Shown: positions 24,852-33,252 of the stretch, piece by piece
How the letters are laid out: every line of letters begins with the position of its first letter
Numbering within the stretch: the first letter of the stretch is position 1
Source: Pseudomonas sp. S31
GTDB taxonomy: Bacteria > Pseudomonadota > Gammaproteobacteria > Pseudomonadales > Pseudomonadaceae
NCBI RefSeq assembly: GCF_016648105.1
Contig: NZ_JACVVE010000025.1
Span: forward strand, 1 to 64,000
Direction: 5' to 3'
Length of the DNA: 64,000 nucleotides
The notes under the pieces: model-generated
Seen by the model: the letters and a program-made list of their open reading frames with translations, nothing else
Told to the model about the DNA's origin: nothing
Database searches by the model: none
Made by a program: the position numbers and the translations under genes

Positions 24852-25065
24852 TGCACTCACATTATGAATGAAGCTCAATGCTGTCAATGACCGTTCGATA
24901 AAATCCCTTGAAACGAAAGATGGCGACACACCAGACAAATCTTACGAAAGAAAATCAGCATCTGTACGTGAGAGAAAATGGATTTAACTCACCATTAAAT
25001 GGCGCCAACCTGTTGAAGATTCTGGATTCCATACAGGCCTTCAAGCTGTCCGAAGGAGCACTCCG

Positions 25066-25578
25066 ATGAGCCTCACAGACGAGTTGGCGGTACTGATCCG
25101 CCAAGAAGAAACACTTCAGTTTCCACGGTTCGACGAAACCATTGCCTGGCAATTGGGCAGCCACCTCTACGAGCAAGCGGCGGACCAATCCTGGCCGCTG
25201 GTGATCGCCATCCAGCGCTTCGACCGCCCGCTCTTCTTCGCAGCCCAGCCTGGCGTCACCGCAGACAATCTTGGCTGGGTCGAGCGCAAGCAGCGTACCG
25301 TCCACCGTTTCCTGCGCAGCTCTTACCGGATCCGCTACCAACTGGCCTTGGACAAACAGGACATCGCCCAGCGCTATCATCTGTCGCCTGCGATGTACGC
25401 CAGTGTGGGCGGCGGTTTCCCGCTCATCGTCAAAGGTGCCGGGGTAATTGGCAGCGTGACGGTTTCCGGACTGCCCGACCGCCAGGACCACCAGATCATC
25501 GTCGACGCACTTTGCAGGTTGCTCGGCCATGACCGTACCGGGCTCTCGCTCGCCACGGATTGCCCGTTCCGGCACTAG
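25066..25578 (+). CDS. UPF0303 / heme-degrading-domain (GlcG-HbpS-like) protein
   Basis: A 170-residue cytoplasmic protein with the layout of UPF0303: 'LGSHLYEQAADQSWPLVIAIQRFDRPLFFAAQPGVTADN', 'WVERKQRTVHRFLRSSYRI', 'GGGFPLIVKGAGVIGSVTVSGLPDRQDHQIIVDAL' (the GlcG/HbpS 'GG.P...G..IG.I.VSG' signature). The start ATG at 25066 is preceded by GAAGGAGC. Proteins of this family sit beside many catabolic gene clusters; no activity is established for UPF0303 members. It is followed 54 bp downstream by an amino-acid permease. Confidence 0.82.
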   Translation: MSLTDELAVLIRQEETLQFPRFDETIAWQLGSHLYEQAADQSWPLVIAIQRFDRPLFFAAQPGVTADNLGWVERKQRTVHRFLRSSYRIRYQLALDKQDIAQRYHLSPAMYASVGGGFPLIVKGAGVIGSVTVSGLPDRQDHQIIVDALCRLLGHDRTGLSLATDCPFRH

Positions 25579-25632
25579 AACGCTGACAGTTCACCCGCTG
25601 GATGCCCGCTTGGTACATCCAGGGGACTCTTC

Positions 25633-27072
25633 GTGCGTTACGGATTTAGAACGCTCCAACAACAATTAATGAGTTCTTTCATGTCCAATACATCACTTGC
25701 ACCTGGCCTCAAGCAGCCCCATGTCACCATGCTGTCGATCGCCGGCGTCATAGGCGCAGGGCTGTTCGTCTTCTCCGGGCACGCTATCGCCAAGGCAGGC
25801 CCTGCCGCCCTTCTCGCTTACACCTGCACCGGCGCCCTGGTAGTGCTGGTCATGCGCATGCTTGGTGAGATGGCGGTGGCATCCCCGGACACCGGTTCGT
25901 TCTCCACCTACGCCGATCGCGCCATCGGCCGCTGGGCGGGTTTCACTATCGGTTGGCTCTATTGGTGGTTCTGGGTGCTGGCCATTCCTCTGGAGGCGAT
26001 TGCCGCCGCCAATATTCTCAACGCCTGGATGCCAGCGATAGACACCTGGATGTTCGCTTCTGCGGTCATCGTGCTGGTAACCGCATCGAATTTTTTCAGC
26101 GTGGCCCGCTATGGCGAGTTCGAATTCTGGTTCGGCCTGCTGAAGATCCTCGCAATTATCGCCTTCATCGCCCTGTGTAGCGCAGCACTGCTGGGGTTGC
26201 TGCCGGATCGTCCGGTCAGCGGAATGCAGCGTTTGCTGGCAGAACACGGGGGCTTTGCACCCAATGGCATGCAGGCGATCATCGGAGCCATGCTCACCAC
26301 CATGTTCAGCTTCATCGGTGCCGAAGTGGTGACCATCGCTGCGGCTGAATCCAAGGACCCTGCCCGTCAGATCACTCGCGCGACCAACTCGGTGGTGTGG
26401 CGCATCTGCGTGTTCTACCTGCTGTCGATCGCCTTGATTCTCTCGATAGTGCCGTGGAATGACCCACGCTTGCCTGAAGTCGGCTCGTTCCAGCGAGCGC
26501 TGGAGATCCTGCAGATCCCCAACGCCAAGCTGGTGATGGACATCGTGGTACTGGTGGCCGTCGCCAGTTGCATGAACTCGCAAGTCTATACCGGCTCGCG
26601 CATGCTCTATTCGCTGGCGCAGCGGGGTGATGCACCGGCTTTCCTTGGCCGCACCACATTGGCCAAAGTCCCCCGTGCAGCCGTGGCCTCGACCACGGTG
26701 CTGGGCGTGGTGGCCACCTTCATCAACTACTTCGCCCCACACAGCGTCTTCGCTTTCCTGCTGGCAACCTCCGGCGCCGTGGCACTTCTGGTCTACCTGG
26801 TCATTGCGGTGTCGCAGCTGTGCCTGCGCAAGAAACTACAGGCCAGCGGCGCTCCCGTGACGTTGCGCATGTGGTTGTTCCCCTGGCTGACCTGGCTGGT
26901 GATCGCGTTCATCAGTGGCGCGCTGCTGAGCATGTTCTTCATTCCGGCCTATCGCACGGAAATCACCGCCACCGGCCTGCTGACCATCGTCATCATTTGC
27001 CTCGGCTTGTTGACTGCAAGGAAATCCCACCGCGGCGCTGCGGCGCAACTCGCCAAGAGAGCAGCGGCCTGA
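25633..27072 (+). CDS. amino-acid permease, APC family (GabP/proline-specific-permease-like)
   Basis: A 479-residue inner-membrane protein with about twelve segments. A GTG at 25633 has AGGGGA 6 nt upstream; ATGs at 25669 and 25681 are in frame but lack sites. Signature blocks: 'HVTMLSIAGVIGAGLFVFSGHAIAKAGPAALLAY' (broken helix 1, substrate-binding GxGxG region 'GVIGAGL'), 'GEMAVASPDTGSFSTYADRAIGRWAGFTIGWLYWW', 'FSFIGAEVVTIAAAESKDPARQI' and 'CMNSQVYTGSRMLYSLAQRGDAP'. These match the GABA/aromatic/proline permease branch. With the aminotransferase and MmsA it suggests uptake of an omega- or beta-amino acid. Preceded by the UPF0303 gene. Confidence 0.88.
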   Translation: MRYGFRTLQQQLMSSFMSNTSLAPGLKQPHVTMLSIAGVIGAGLFVFSGHAIAKAGPAALLAYTCTGALVVLVMRMLGEMAVASPDTGSFSTYADRAIGRWAGFTIGWLYWWFWVLAIPLEAIAAANILNAWMPAIDTWMFASAVIVLVTASNFFSVARYGEFEFWFGLLKILAIIAFIALCSAALLGLLPDRPVSGMQRLLAEHGGFAPNGMQAIIGAMLTTMFSFIGAEVVTIAAAESKDPARQITRATNSVVWRICVFYLLSIALILSIVPWNDPRLPEVGSFQRALEILQIPNAKLVMDIVVLVAVASCMNSQVYTGSRMLYSLAQRGDAPAFLGRTTLAKVPRAAVASTTVLGVVATFINYFAPHSVFAFLLATSGAVALLVYLVIAVSQLCLRKKLQASGAPVTLRMWLFPWLTWLVIAFISGALLSMFFIPAYRTEITATGLLTIVIICLGLLTARKSHRGAAAQLAKRAAA

Positions 27073-27120
27073 CCCCTACCCCCGAAAAAAAGCCACCGCC
27101 AATACCTGAACACAGCAAAA

Positions 27121-27141
27121 GGCCGCCTGTTACAGGCGGCC
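27121..27141. terminator. bidirectional hairpin terminator
   Basis: GGCCGCCTG / CAGGCGGCC, a perfect 9-bp stem with a TTA loop, lies between the convergent permease and aminotransferase genes. A run of four A before the stem gives a U-run for the leftward transcript; the rightward side has only TTGT. Confidence 0.75.
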
Positions 27142-27175
27142 TTGTCTCACGCTCAAGCAGACTCCTGCAAATCGA

Positions 27176-28480
27176 TCAGCCCAACAGGGAGCCAATCGCT
27201 TCATCCAGAAGCGCGATACCTGCTTCGACTTCCTGCGCATTGACGACACAAGGTGGTACCACGTGAATGCGGTTCTCGACGATGAACGGCAGCAGCCCGC
27301 TGTCCAGAAGCTTGGCCTTCAAGGCCTGCATCTTGTCCGCAGCCAGCGGCGCGCGGGTACCCTTGTCGCTGACCAATTCCAACGCCCAGAACACGCCAGC
27401 GCCGCGCACTTCACCGATCGCGGAGTGCCGCTGCTGCAGCTCGCGCAGCCCCGGCCCCAGCACGTTACTGCCAATTTCCAGTGCGTTTTCCACCACTCGC
27501 TCGCTGCGCATCGCATCGATCGATGCGACGATCGAGGCCATCGCGAGCGGGTGTCCGGAATAGGTCAGGCCACCAGGGAAGAAGTGGATGTCGAAGTAGC
27601 TCGAGAGCTGTTCCGAGATGATCACGCCACCGACAGGCACGTACCCGGAGTTGACCCCTTTGGCGAAAGTGATCAGGTCCGGCACCACATCATAATGCTC
27701 CAGGGCGAACCATTTACCGGTACGACCAAAACCAGACATCACTTCGTCGAGGATCAGCAGGATGCCGAACTCGTCCGCCAGCGCGCGAACGCCTTGGATG
27801 TAAGCGGCAGACGGCATCAGGATACCGGCGGTACCTGGCAGGCTTTCCAGCAAGATCGCTGCGATCGAAGCCGAACCTTCGCTCTCGATGATACGGCGCA
27901 GGTGGCGCAGGGCGCGTTCGGTTTCCTCGGCCTCGTTCTGCGCGCTGAACTCGCTGCGGTACAGGTACGGGGTGAAGAAATGCACGTGGCCGCGAGCATA
28001 CTCATTGGGTACACGACGCGAATCGCCGGTAGCGACGATCGCCGAGCCGGTGTTGCCATGGTAGGAGCGGTACGATGACAGCACCTTATCGCGCCCAGTG
28101 AACAGCCGAGCCATGCGAATGGCGTTTTCGTTGGCATCTGCGCCGCCGTTGGTGAAGAACACTTTCTTGAAGCCCTTCGGCGCCTGCTCGATGATGCGTT
28201 TGGCCGCTTCGCCACGCATCAGGTTGGCAGTGGCAGGGGCGATGGTGGTGAGCGTTGCGGCTTGCTCCTGGATCGCCGCGACTACCGCCGGGTGCTGGTG
28301 TCCAAGGTTGGTATTGACCAGCTGGCTGGAAAAGTCCAGATAGCGCTTGCCCTCGTAGTCCCACACCGTGCACCCCTCGCCGCCTGCAATGACCAGCGGG
28401 TTGAGCGTGCCTTGGGTGGACCAGGAATGAAAGACGTACTCGCGGTCCAGGTCTTTTACGTATTGGTTGGTAATTGCCAT
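27176..28480 (-). CDS. class III (omega-amino acid) aminotransferase
   Basis: A 434-residue PLP enzyme from the ATG at 28480 (the frame is open further up but without a sensible start). Fold-type I class III motifs: 'VFFTNGGADANENAIRMAR' (phosphate-binding), 'SYHGNTGSAI', 'ILDEVMSGFGRTGKWF' (Asp that pairs with the PLP nitrogen), and the Schiff-base Lys in 'LITFAKGVNSGYVPVGGVI', followed by 'GGLTYSGHPLA'. The 'FHSWSTQG...YLDFSSQL' N-terminus groups it with uncharacterised beta-/taurine-like amino donors rather than GabT or SpuC. It lies downstream of mmsA on the same strand, so the likely product is a semialdehyde that MmsA oxidises; the substrate is inferred, not known. Confidence 0.87.
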   Translation of the reverse strand: MAITNQYVKDLDREYVFHSWSTQGTLNPLVIAGGEGCTVWDYEGKRYLDFSSQLVNTNLGHQHPAVVAAIQEQAATLTTIAPATANLMRGEAAKRIIEQAPKGFKKVFFTNGGADANENAIRMARLFTGRDKVLSSYRSYHGNTGSAIVATGDSRRVPNEYARGHVHFFTPYLYRSEFSAQNEAEETERALRHLRRIIESEGSASIAAILLESLPGTAGILMPSAAYIQGVRALADEFGILLILDEVMSGFGRTGKWFALEHYDVVPDLITFAKGVNSGYVPVGGVIISEQLSSYFDIHFFPGGLTYSGHPLAMASIVASIDAMRSERVVENALEIGSNVLGPGLRELQQRHSAIGEVRGAGVFWALELVSDKGTRAPLAADKMQALKAKLLDSGLLPFIVENRIHVVPPCVVNAQEVEAGIALLDEAIGSLLG

Positions 28481-28612
28481 GATGCTCGTCGGCCTCTTCG
28501 ATTGACGCGTATATCCCATGGATAAAGAAATGCCGCCTGGGATGGCGGCGAGGTCTCCAGCCAGGGCCTTCGACAAATGGTGAGAATTTACGGGTTCCAG
28601 GAGCTCAGGTAG

Positions 28613-28628
28613 CCCCCCGGGGGGGGGG
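28613..28628. repeat. homopolymer tract C6-G10 between mmsA and the aminotransferase gene
   Basis: Six C followed directly by ten G (28619-28628) lie in the 215-bp gap between the two cotranscribed genes. Mononucleotide runs this long are prone to slipped-strand change and stand out in a genome without other such tracts in this window. Confidence 0.6.
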
Positions 28629-28634
28629 AGCGGC

Positions 28635-28673
28635 AGCGTCATCGCTTTCTCCGTCAGAACAGTCGATGACGCT
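28635..28673. other. 10-bp perfect stem-loop in the mmsA-aminotransferase gap
   Basis: AGCGTCATCG (28635-28644) pairs exactly with CGATGACGCT (28664-28673) across a 19-nt loop, 23 bp after the mmsA stop. No U-run follows in the leftward direction, so it is more likely an mRNA-stabilising or processing hairpin than a terminator. Confidence 0.5.
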
Positions 28674-28695
28674 ACCGCTCGAACACTGCGCGTAT

Positions 28696-30192
28696 TCAGC
28701 TGTTGCTTGGGAACGCGAACTGCGCCGCCTCATGGCTGGTACGCTTGGGCCAACGTTGGGTGATGGCCTTCTTGCGGGTGTAAAAGCGCACGCCATCCGG
28801 GCCATAGGCGTGCAGATCGCCGAACAGCGAACGCTTCCAGCCACCGAAGCTGTGATAGCTGACCGGTACCGGCAGCGGTACGTTCACGCCAACCATGCCC
28901 ACTTCGATCTCGTCGCAGAACAACCGCGCCGATTCCCCATCGCGGGTAAAGATGCAGGTGCCGTTGCCGTACTCATGCTCGTTGATCAGCTTGATGGCTC
29001 GTTCCAGGCTGTCGACACGCACGACGCACAGCACTGGGCCAAAGATCTCTTCCTTGTAGATCCGCATTTCCGGGGTTACGTGGTCGAACAAGGTTCCGCC
29101 CACGAAATAGCCGTCTTCGTTGCCCGCCACCTTGAAGCCACGACCGTCGACCACCACCTTGGCGCCCGCTGCCACGCCGTCATCGATGTAGCCCAGCACT
29201 TTGTCACGTGCGGCAGCAGTGACCAACGGGCCCATGTCCAGGCCGCAGGAGGTGCCGGCACCGATCTTCAGCGCCTTGATCTGGGGCTCGAGCCTGGCGA
29301 TCAGGGCATCGGCCACCTGGTCGCCGACGCACACCGCCACGGAGATCGCCATGCACCGCTCGCCACATGAACCGTAGGCAGCGCCCATCAGCGCGCTGAC
29401 GGCATTGTCCAGCTCGGCGTCTGGCATCAGCACCGCATGGTTCTTGGCGCCACCCAGGGCCTGGACGCGCTTGCCGCGCTTGGTGCCCTCGGCATAGATG
29501 TACTCGGCGATCGGGGTCGAACCGACGAAGCTCAGGGCTTTGACTTGCGGCGCCTCGATCAGCGCATCGACCGCTTCCTTGTCACCCTGCACGACGTTCA
29601 GTACGCCTTTGGGCAGGCCGGCTTCATGCAACAGTTCGGCAATCAGCAGGGTGGAGCTTGGGTCGCGCTCCGAAGGTTTGAGGATGAAGCAGTTACCGCA
29701 GGCGATCGCCAGTGGATACATCCACAGCGGCACCATGGCCGGGAAGTTGAACGGGGTGATACCGGCGACCACGCCAATCGGCTGCAGGTCGCTCCAGGCG
29801 TCGATGTTCGGGCCGACGTTGCGGCTGTACTCACCCTTGAGGATCTCAGGAGCTGCGCAGGCGAACTCGACGTTCTCGATGCCACGCTTGAGCTCACCCT
29901 CGGCGTCTTCGAGGGTCTTGCCGTGCTCTTCGCTGATCAGTTGCGCGATACGCTGCTGGTTCGCCTCCAGCAGTTGCTTGAAACGGAACATCACCTGAGC
30001 GCGCTTGGCTGGTGGGGTGTTACGCCAGGCCGGGAATGCAGCCTGGGCGGACTCGATGGCCTTTAGCACCGTGGCACGGCTCGCCAGGCCAAGCTTGTGG
30101 ATCGCCTGGCCCGTGGAAGGATTGAAGACGTCGGTGGTGCGGGCTTCGTCCGCGACGTGTTCGCCGTGGATCAAGTGCTTGATAGTGCTCAT
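28696..30192 (-). CDS. mmsA: CoA-acylating methylmalonate/malonate-semialdehyde dehydrogenase
   Basis: A 498-residue ALDH of the MmsA/IolA/BauC type, which oxidises methylmalonate semialdehyde to propionyl-CoA (or malonate semialdehyde to acetyl-CoA) with loss of CO2. Diagnostic blocks: 'GVVAGITPFNFPAMVPLWMYPLAIACGNCFILKPSE', 'LSFVGSTPIAEYIYAEG', 'ALGGAKNHAVLMPDAELDNA', the nucleophile in 'GSCGERCMAISVAV', and 'VGVNVPLPVPVSYHSFGGWKRSLFGDLHAYG'. It is transcribed before the aminotransferase and divergently from a LysR gene, the usual arrangement for LysR-controlled valine or beta-alanine catabolism genes. Confidence 0.92.
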   Translation of the reverse strand: MSTIKHLIHGEHVADEARTTDVFNPSTGQAIHKLGLASRATVLKAIESAQAAFPAWRNTPPAKRAQVMFRFKQLLEANQQRIAQLISEEHGKTLEDAEGELKRGIENVEFACAAPEILKGEYSRNVGPNIDAWSDLQPIGVVAGITPFNFPAMVPLWMYPLAIACGNCFILKPSERDPSSTLLIAELLHEAGLPKGVLNVVQGDKEAVDALIEAPQVKALSFVGSTPIAEYIYAEGTKRGKRVQALGGAKNHAVLMPDAELDNAVSALMGAAYGSCGERCMAISVAVCVGDQVADALIARLEPQIKALKIGAGTSCGLDMGPLVTAAARDKVLGYIDDGVAAGAKVVVDGRGFKVAGNEDGYFVGGTLFDHVTPEMRIYKEEIFGPVLCVVRVDSLERAIKLINEHEYGNGTCIFTRDGESARLFCDEIEVGMVGVNVPLPVPVSYHSFGGWKRSLFGDLHAYGPDGVRFYTRKKAITQRWPKRTSHEAAQFAFPSNS

Positions 30193-30205
30193 CTTGGTTC
30201 CTCAA

Positions 30206-30221
30206 AGCTTGGTCACAAGCT
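30206..30221. promoter_or_regulatory. candidate LysR-type operator in the mmsA/lysR divergent region
   Basis: AGCTTG-GTCA-CAAGCT is a perfect 6+6 bp inverted repeat containing a T-N(n)-A core. It lies just upstream of the mmsA start, in the 197-bp region shared with the divergent LysR gene. Confidence 0.4.
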
Positions 30222-30389
30222 GCATGTACATGTAGAAGCGCCCTGGCAGGGGCAGTGGTTCAGTTGATGCGTTGTAGCGCCTGATTCTTGAATGTGATCC
30301 GAACTGAATGGTCATGCCCTAGCTTGAACCGAACCGTAATGTGCGTTAAATCTTTATCTTCTTTATCTTGGTTATCGGATTACTCACGC

Positions 30390-31310
30390 ATGATAAAAAA
30401 AATACCCTTGCACCAAGTCAGTGATTTCGATTTGAGGTTGCTCCGGGTTTTCAAGACTGTGGCAGAGTGCGGCAGCTTTTCCGGGGCTGAGAGTGTATTG
30501 GGTATCACGCGCTCGGCGATCAGCCTGCACATGGGTGATCTGGAGAAGCGCCTGGGCATGCGCCTGTGCCAGCGCGGCCGGGCCGGCTTCGCGCTGACTG
30601 ACGAAGGCCGCGAGGTGTTGCGTGCGAGTGAGACGGTACTGGTTGCCATCGAAGGATTTCGCAGCGAAGTCAACCAGATGCACCAGCAACTGCGCGGCGA
30701 CCTGAATGTAGCCATCGTCAACAATCTGGTGACGCAGCCGAAGATGCGTATCACCCATGCTCTCAAGGCCGTGCGCGCCGAAGGCAGTGGCGTGCGCATC
30801 AACCTGAGCATGAGCACCCCCGGGGAGATCGAGCGCGGCCTGCTCGATGGCCGCCTGCATGTCGGCGCCCTGCCTTTGATAACACCACTGTCGGGCCTGG
30901 ACTACAGCCTGCTGTACGAGGAAAGGTCCAACCTGTATTGCAGCCACGAACACCCGCTGTTCGCCTGCGCCGCCACAGTATCGGACGACCAACTGGCCCA
31001 GGCAGATGCCGTCATCCCCGCATATCGCATGACCGCCGAAGCGATTGGCTTGCACCAGTTGCTGAATGTGGCCGCCTCGGCAACCGATCGTGAGGGTATT
31101 GCGTTTCTCATCCTCACCGGCAGCTATATCGGCTTCCTGCCCGATCACTACGCCGCCACCTGGGTCGACAGGGGATTGATGACGCCCCTCGATCCCGGTC
31201 GGCTGCATTTCGATTCCAAGCTGGCGATCGCCACTCGCAAGGGGCGCCGGCAGAACCTCATCCTCGAGCGTTTCATCAACGCCTTGCAGCTGACTGGCAA
31301 CTCCGCCTAG
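30390..31310 (+). CDS. LysR-family transcriptional regulator, probable regulator of mmsA/aminotransferase genes
   Basis: A 306-residue protein from the ATG at 30390. The N-terminal winged helix is clear: 'DFDLRLLRVFKTVAECGSFSGAESVLGITRSAISLHMGDLEKRLGMRLCQRGRAGFALTDEGREVL' (recognition helix around 'TRSAISLHMGDLE'). The remainder is the usual two-lobed effector domain ('GDLNVAIVNNL...', 'RLHVGALPLI', 'LILTGSYIGFLPDHYA'). It is divergent from mmsA with a candidate operator between them and ends in a strong terminator. The inducer is unknown, though a beta-amino acid or its semialdehyde is likely from context. Confidence 0.88.
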   Translation: MIKKIPLHQVSDFDLRLLRVFKTVAECGSFSGAESVLGITRSAISLHMGDLEKRLGMRLCQRGRAGFALTDEGREVLRASETVLVAIEGFRSEVNQMHQQLRGDLNVAIVNNLVTQPKMRITHALKAVRAEGSGVRINLSMSTPGEIERGLLDGRLHVGALPLITPLSGLDYSLLYEERSNLYCSHEHPLFACAATVSDDQLAQADAVIPAYRMTAEAIGLHQLLNVAASATDREGIAFLILTGSYIGFLPDHYAATWVDRGLMTPLDPGRLHFDSKLAIATRKGRRQNLILERFINALQLTGNSA

Positions 31311-31338
31311 CCGCCAGCCTTCCCCCGGCCGAGCCTTG

Positions 31339-31376
31339 AGCCTTCGATCATTTGAACAGTGATCGAAGGCTTTTTT
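31339..31376 (+). terminator. rho-independent terminator after the LysR gene
   Basis: AGCCTTCGATCA (31339-31350) and TGATCGAAGGCT (31360-31371) form a perfect 12-bp stem with a 9-nt loop, followed by a run of six T. It isolates the LysR gene from the downstream ABC/hydroxyproline operon. Confidence 0.92.
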
Positions 31377-31396
31377 ACGTCAAAAAATTATTTGGG

Positions 31397-31431
31397 GCGT
31401 GTTGACACGCAGGCGGGTCTCGCAATAGCCT
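31397..31431 (+). promoter_or_regulatory. promoter with overlapping palindromic operator before the ABC/hydroxyproline operon
   Basis: TTGACA (31402-31407) is a consensus -35 hexamer embedded in GCGTGT-TG-ACACGC (31397-31410), a perfect 6+6 bp inverted repeat. A weak -10 (TAGCCT, 31426-31431, 18-bp spacing) follows. A regulator bound here would compete with RNA polymerase. The operon's first gene starts 100 bp downstream. Confidence 0.5.
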
Positions 31432-31531
31432 GAATGCATTGCTGCACACAACTCAGCATCCAAATAAATACAACACTCGTTTTTTCGCTTGCTCTTCTGT
31501 CTACAAGAACAACTCACCGGAGAGATTTGAA

Positions 31532-32365
31532 ATGGCACGGCTCCTCCTACGCAAAGTCGCCAATATCGGTGGCCTTACCGCAGCGCTCACGCTGCTGCTC
31601 CAGACCACGGCCCACGCCGAAACACAGACCTGGAAAAACGTGCAGCAAGCAGGCGTGCTGCGTTGCGGAGCAGCGATAGCCGCTCCGTATGTCATGCGCG
31701 ACCCCGCCAGCGGCCAGTACAGTGGATTCTTCGTCGACCTGTGTCGCGATTTCGCCGAGAACGTGCTGAAGGTAAAAGCACAGTTCGTCGACACCAGCTG
31801 GGACAACCAGGTGGCCGGGCTGCAGAGCGGCAAATGGGACATGGCCATGGCGCTGAACAAAACGCCCGAGCGTGCCAAAGCGGTCGCGTTTTCAGTGCCT
31901 GCTACCGACTATCAGATCTCGCTCCTCGTCAACCGCAAGAACCCCAAGTTCAGCGGCGCTGGCAACAGCCTGGCGGAGTACGACAAGCCTGGTGTCACGA
32001 TTGCCGTGATCTCCGGTACCGCCGCCGACAAAGCCGTTTCGGCCGCCATCGAGCATGCCACCCTCATGCGCCTGCCTGGCTCCGACGAAACCCGCATGGC
32101 GTTGATGTCCAGGCGCGCCGACATCCTCGCCGACGCCAACGACACCAATCACCTGTTCGCCATGGCCAACGAGTGGGCCAACGAGGTACTCCCGGTACCT
32201 GCCCTGGCCAAACAAGGTGTGTCCTTTGCCCTCGCGCTGCAAACCCCTGTCCAAGACCTGGCTGAACTGGATGCCTACCTGACGCAGCGCCGCGAGTCTG
32301 GCGAGATCGACAAGCTGGTGGACAAAGCCTCCGCCGAGATCATTGCGGGCCAAAAAGCCCAGTAA
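31532..32365 (+). CDS. amino-acid ABC transporter substrate-binding protein
   Basis: A 277-residue family-3 periplasmic binding protein; ATG at 31532 follows GGAGAG. The signal peptide ends ...TTAHAE. Typical blocks are 'GVLRCGAAIAAPYVMRDPASGQYSGFFVDLCRDF', 'SGKWDMAMALNKTPERAKAVAFS' and 'ISGTAADKAV'. It is the first gene of a unit that continues with an ATPase, two permeases and the catabolic enzymes, so its ligand is probably a (hydroxy)proline-like amino acid. It is a paralogue of the orphan binding protein at 23942. Confidence 0.88.
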   Translation: MARLLLRKVANIGGLTAALTLLLQTTAHAETQTWKNVQQAGVLRCGAAIAAPYVMRDPASGQYSGFFVDLCRDFAENVLKVKAQFVDTSWDNQVAGLQSGKWDMAMALNKTPERAKAVAFSVPATDYQISLLVNRKNPKFSGAGNSLAEYDKPGVTIAVISGTAADKAVSAAIEHATLMRLPGSDETRMALMSRRADILADANDTNHLFAMANEWANEVLPVPALAKQGVSFALALQTPVQDLAELDAYLTQRRESGEIDKLVDKASAEIIAGQKAQ

Positions 32366-32420
32366 CTCCTGCTGACATGCCGAAGGCCCTGGGCAAGGGC
32401 GCCTTCGCGGAGACACTGTA

Positions 32421-33242
32421 ATGACCACTCCCCATTTGGTGGCTTCCCAGCCACAGGCTTCGCTCACCTCGAACTTCGCTCAGGGCGAGCGATTCATCCA
32501 GCTACAGAGCGTACGCAAGGCCTATTCCGAGCAACTGGTCGTCATGGATGGCATGAACCTGGACATGCGTGCCGATGACCGGCTGGTGATCATCGGCCCG
32601 TCGGGAAGCGGCAAGAGTTCGCTGCTGCGCGTGCTGATGGGTCTGGAAGGCATCCAGGGCGGCAGCATTCAGTTCCAAGGCAAGCCGTATATCGACGGTA
32701 GCCGTAAACACGGCAAGCCGCTGGACGAAACCTTGCACAAGCAGATAGGCATGGTGTTCCAGCACTACACCTTGTTCCCTCACCTGTCGGTACTGGGCAA
32801 CCTGATCCTGGCTCCGATGAAGGTCCATGGCCTGGGCAAGGCCGATGCCACCGAAAAAGCCCGAGCCTACCTGGCTCGCCTTGGCCTGGAGAGCAAGCTG
32901 CACGCCTACCCGAGCCAACTGTCCGGTGGCCAGAAGCAGCGCGTGGCGATTGCCAGGGCCTTGATGCTTGAGCCGCGCCTGATGCTGTTCGACGAGGTCA
33001 CCTCGGCACTGGACCCAGAGATGGTCATCGAAGTGCAGAACGTGATGATGCAGCTGGCCGAGCAGAAGATGGCCATGATCATCGTCACCCACGACATGCA
33101 CTTCGCCCGCCATATCGCCACCCGCGTGGTGTTCTGCGCCAACGGTAAAGTCGTCGAGCAGGGCCCGCCCGAGCAGATCTTCACCCAGCCTCGCGAGGCC
33201 CGCACCCGCGAGTTTCTCGAAAAGGTCGTGCAGTTCGATTGA
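32421..33242 (+). CDS. amino-acid ABC transporter ATP-binding protein
   Basis: A 273-residue ABC ATPase of the polar-amino-acid (GlnQ/HisP-like) group: Walker A 'IIGPSGSGKSSLLR', Q-loop 'GMVFQHYTLFPHLSVLGN', signature 'LSGGQKQRVAIARAL', Walker B with 'LMLFDEVTSALDPE', H-loop 'IIVTHDMHFAR'. An extra ~25 N-terminal residues precede the domain. It is followed 10 bp later by the first permease gene. Confidence 0.92.
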   Translation: MTTPHLVASQPQASLTSNFAQGERFIQLQSVRKAYSEQLVVMDGMNLDMRADDRLVIIGPSGSGKSSLLRVLMGLEGIQGGSIQFQGKPYIDGSRKHGKPLDETLHKQIGMVFQHYTLFPHLSVLGNLILAPMKVHGLGKADATEKARAYLARLGLESKLHAYPSQLSGGQKQRVAIARALMLEPRLMLFDEVTSALDPEMVIEVQNVMMQLAEQKMAMIIVTHDMHFARHIATRVVFCANGKVVEQGPPEQIFTQPREARTREFLEKVVQFD

Positions 33243-33252
33243 GGGCAGCGCC

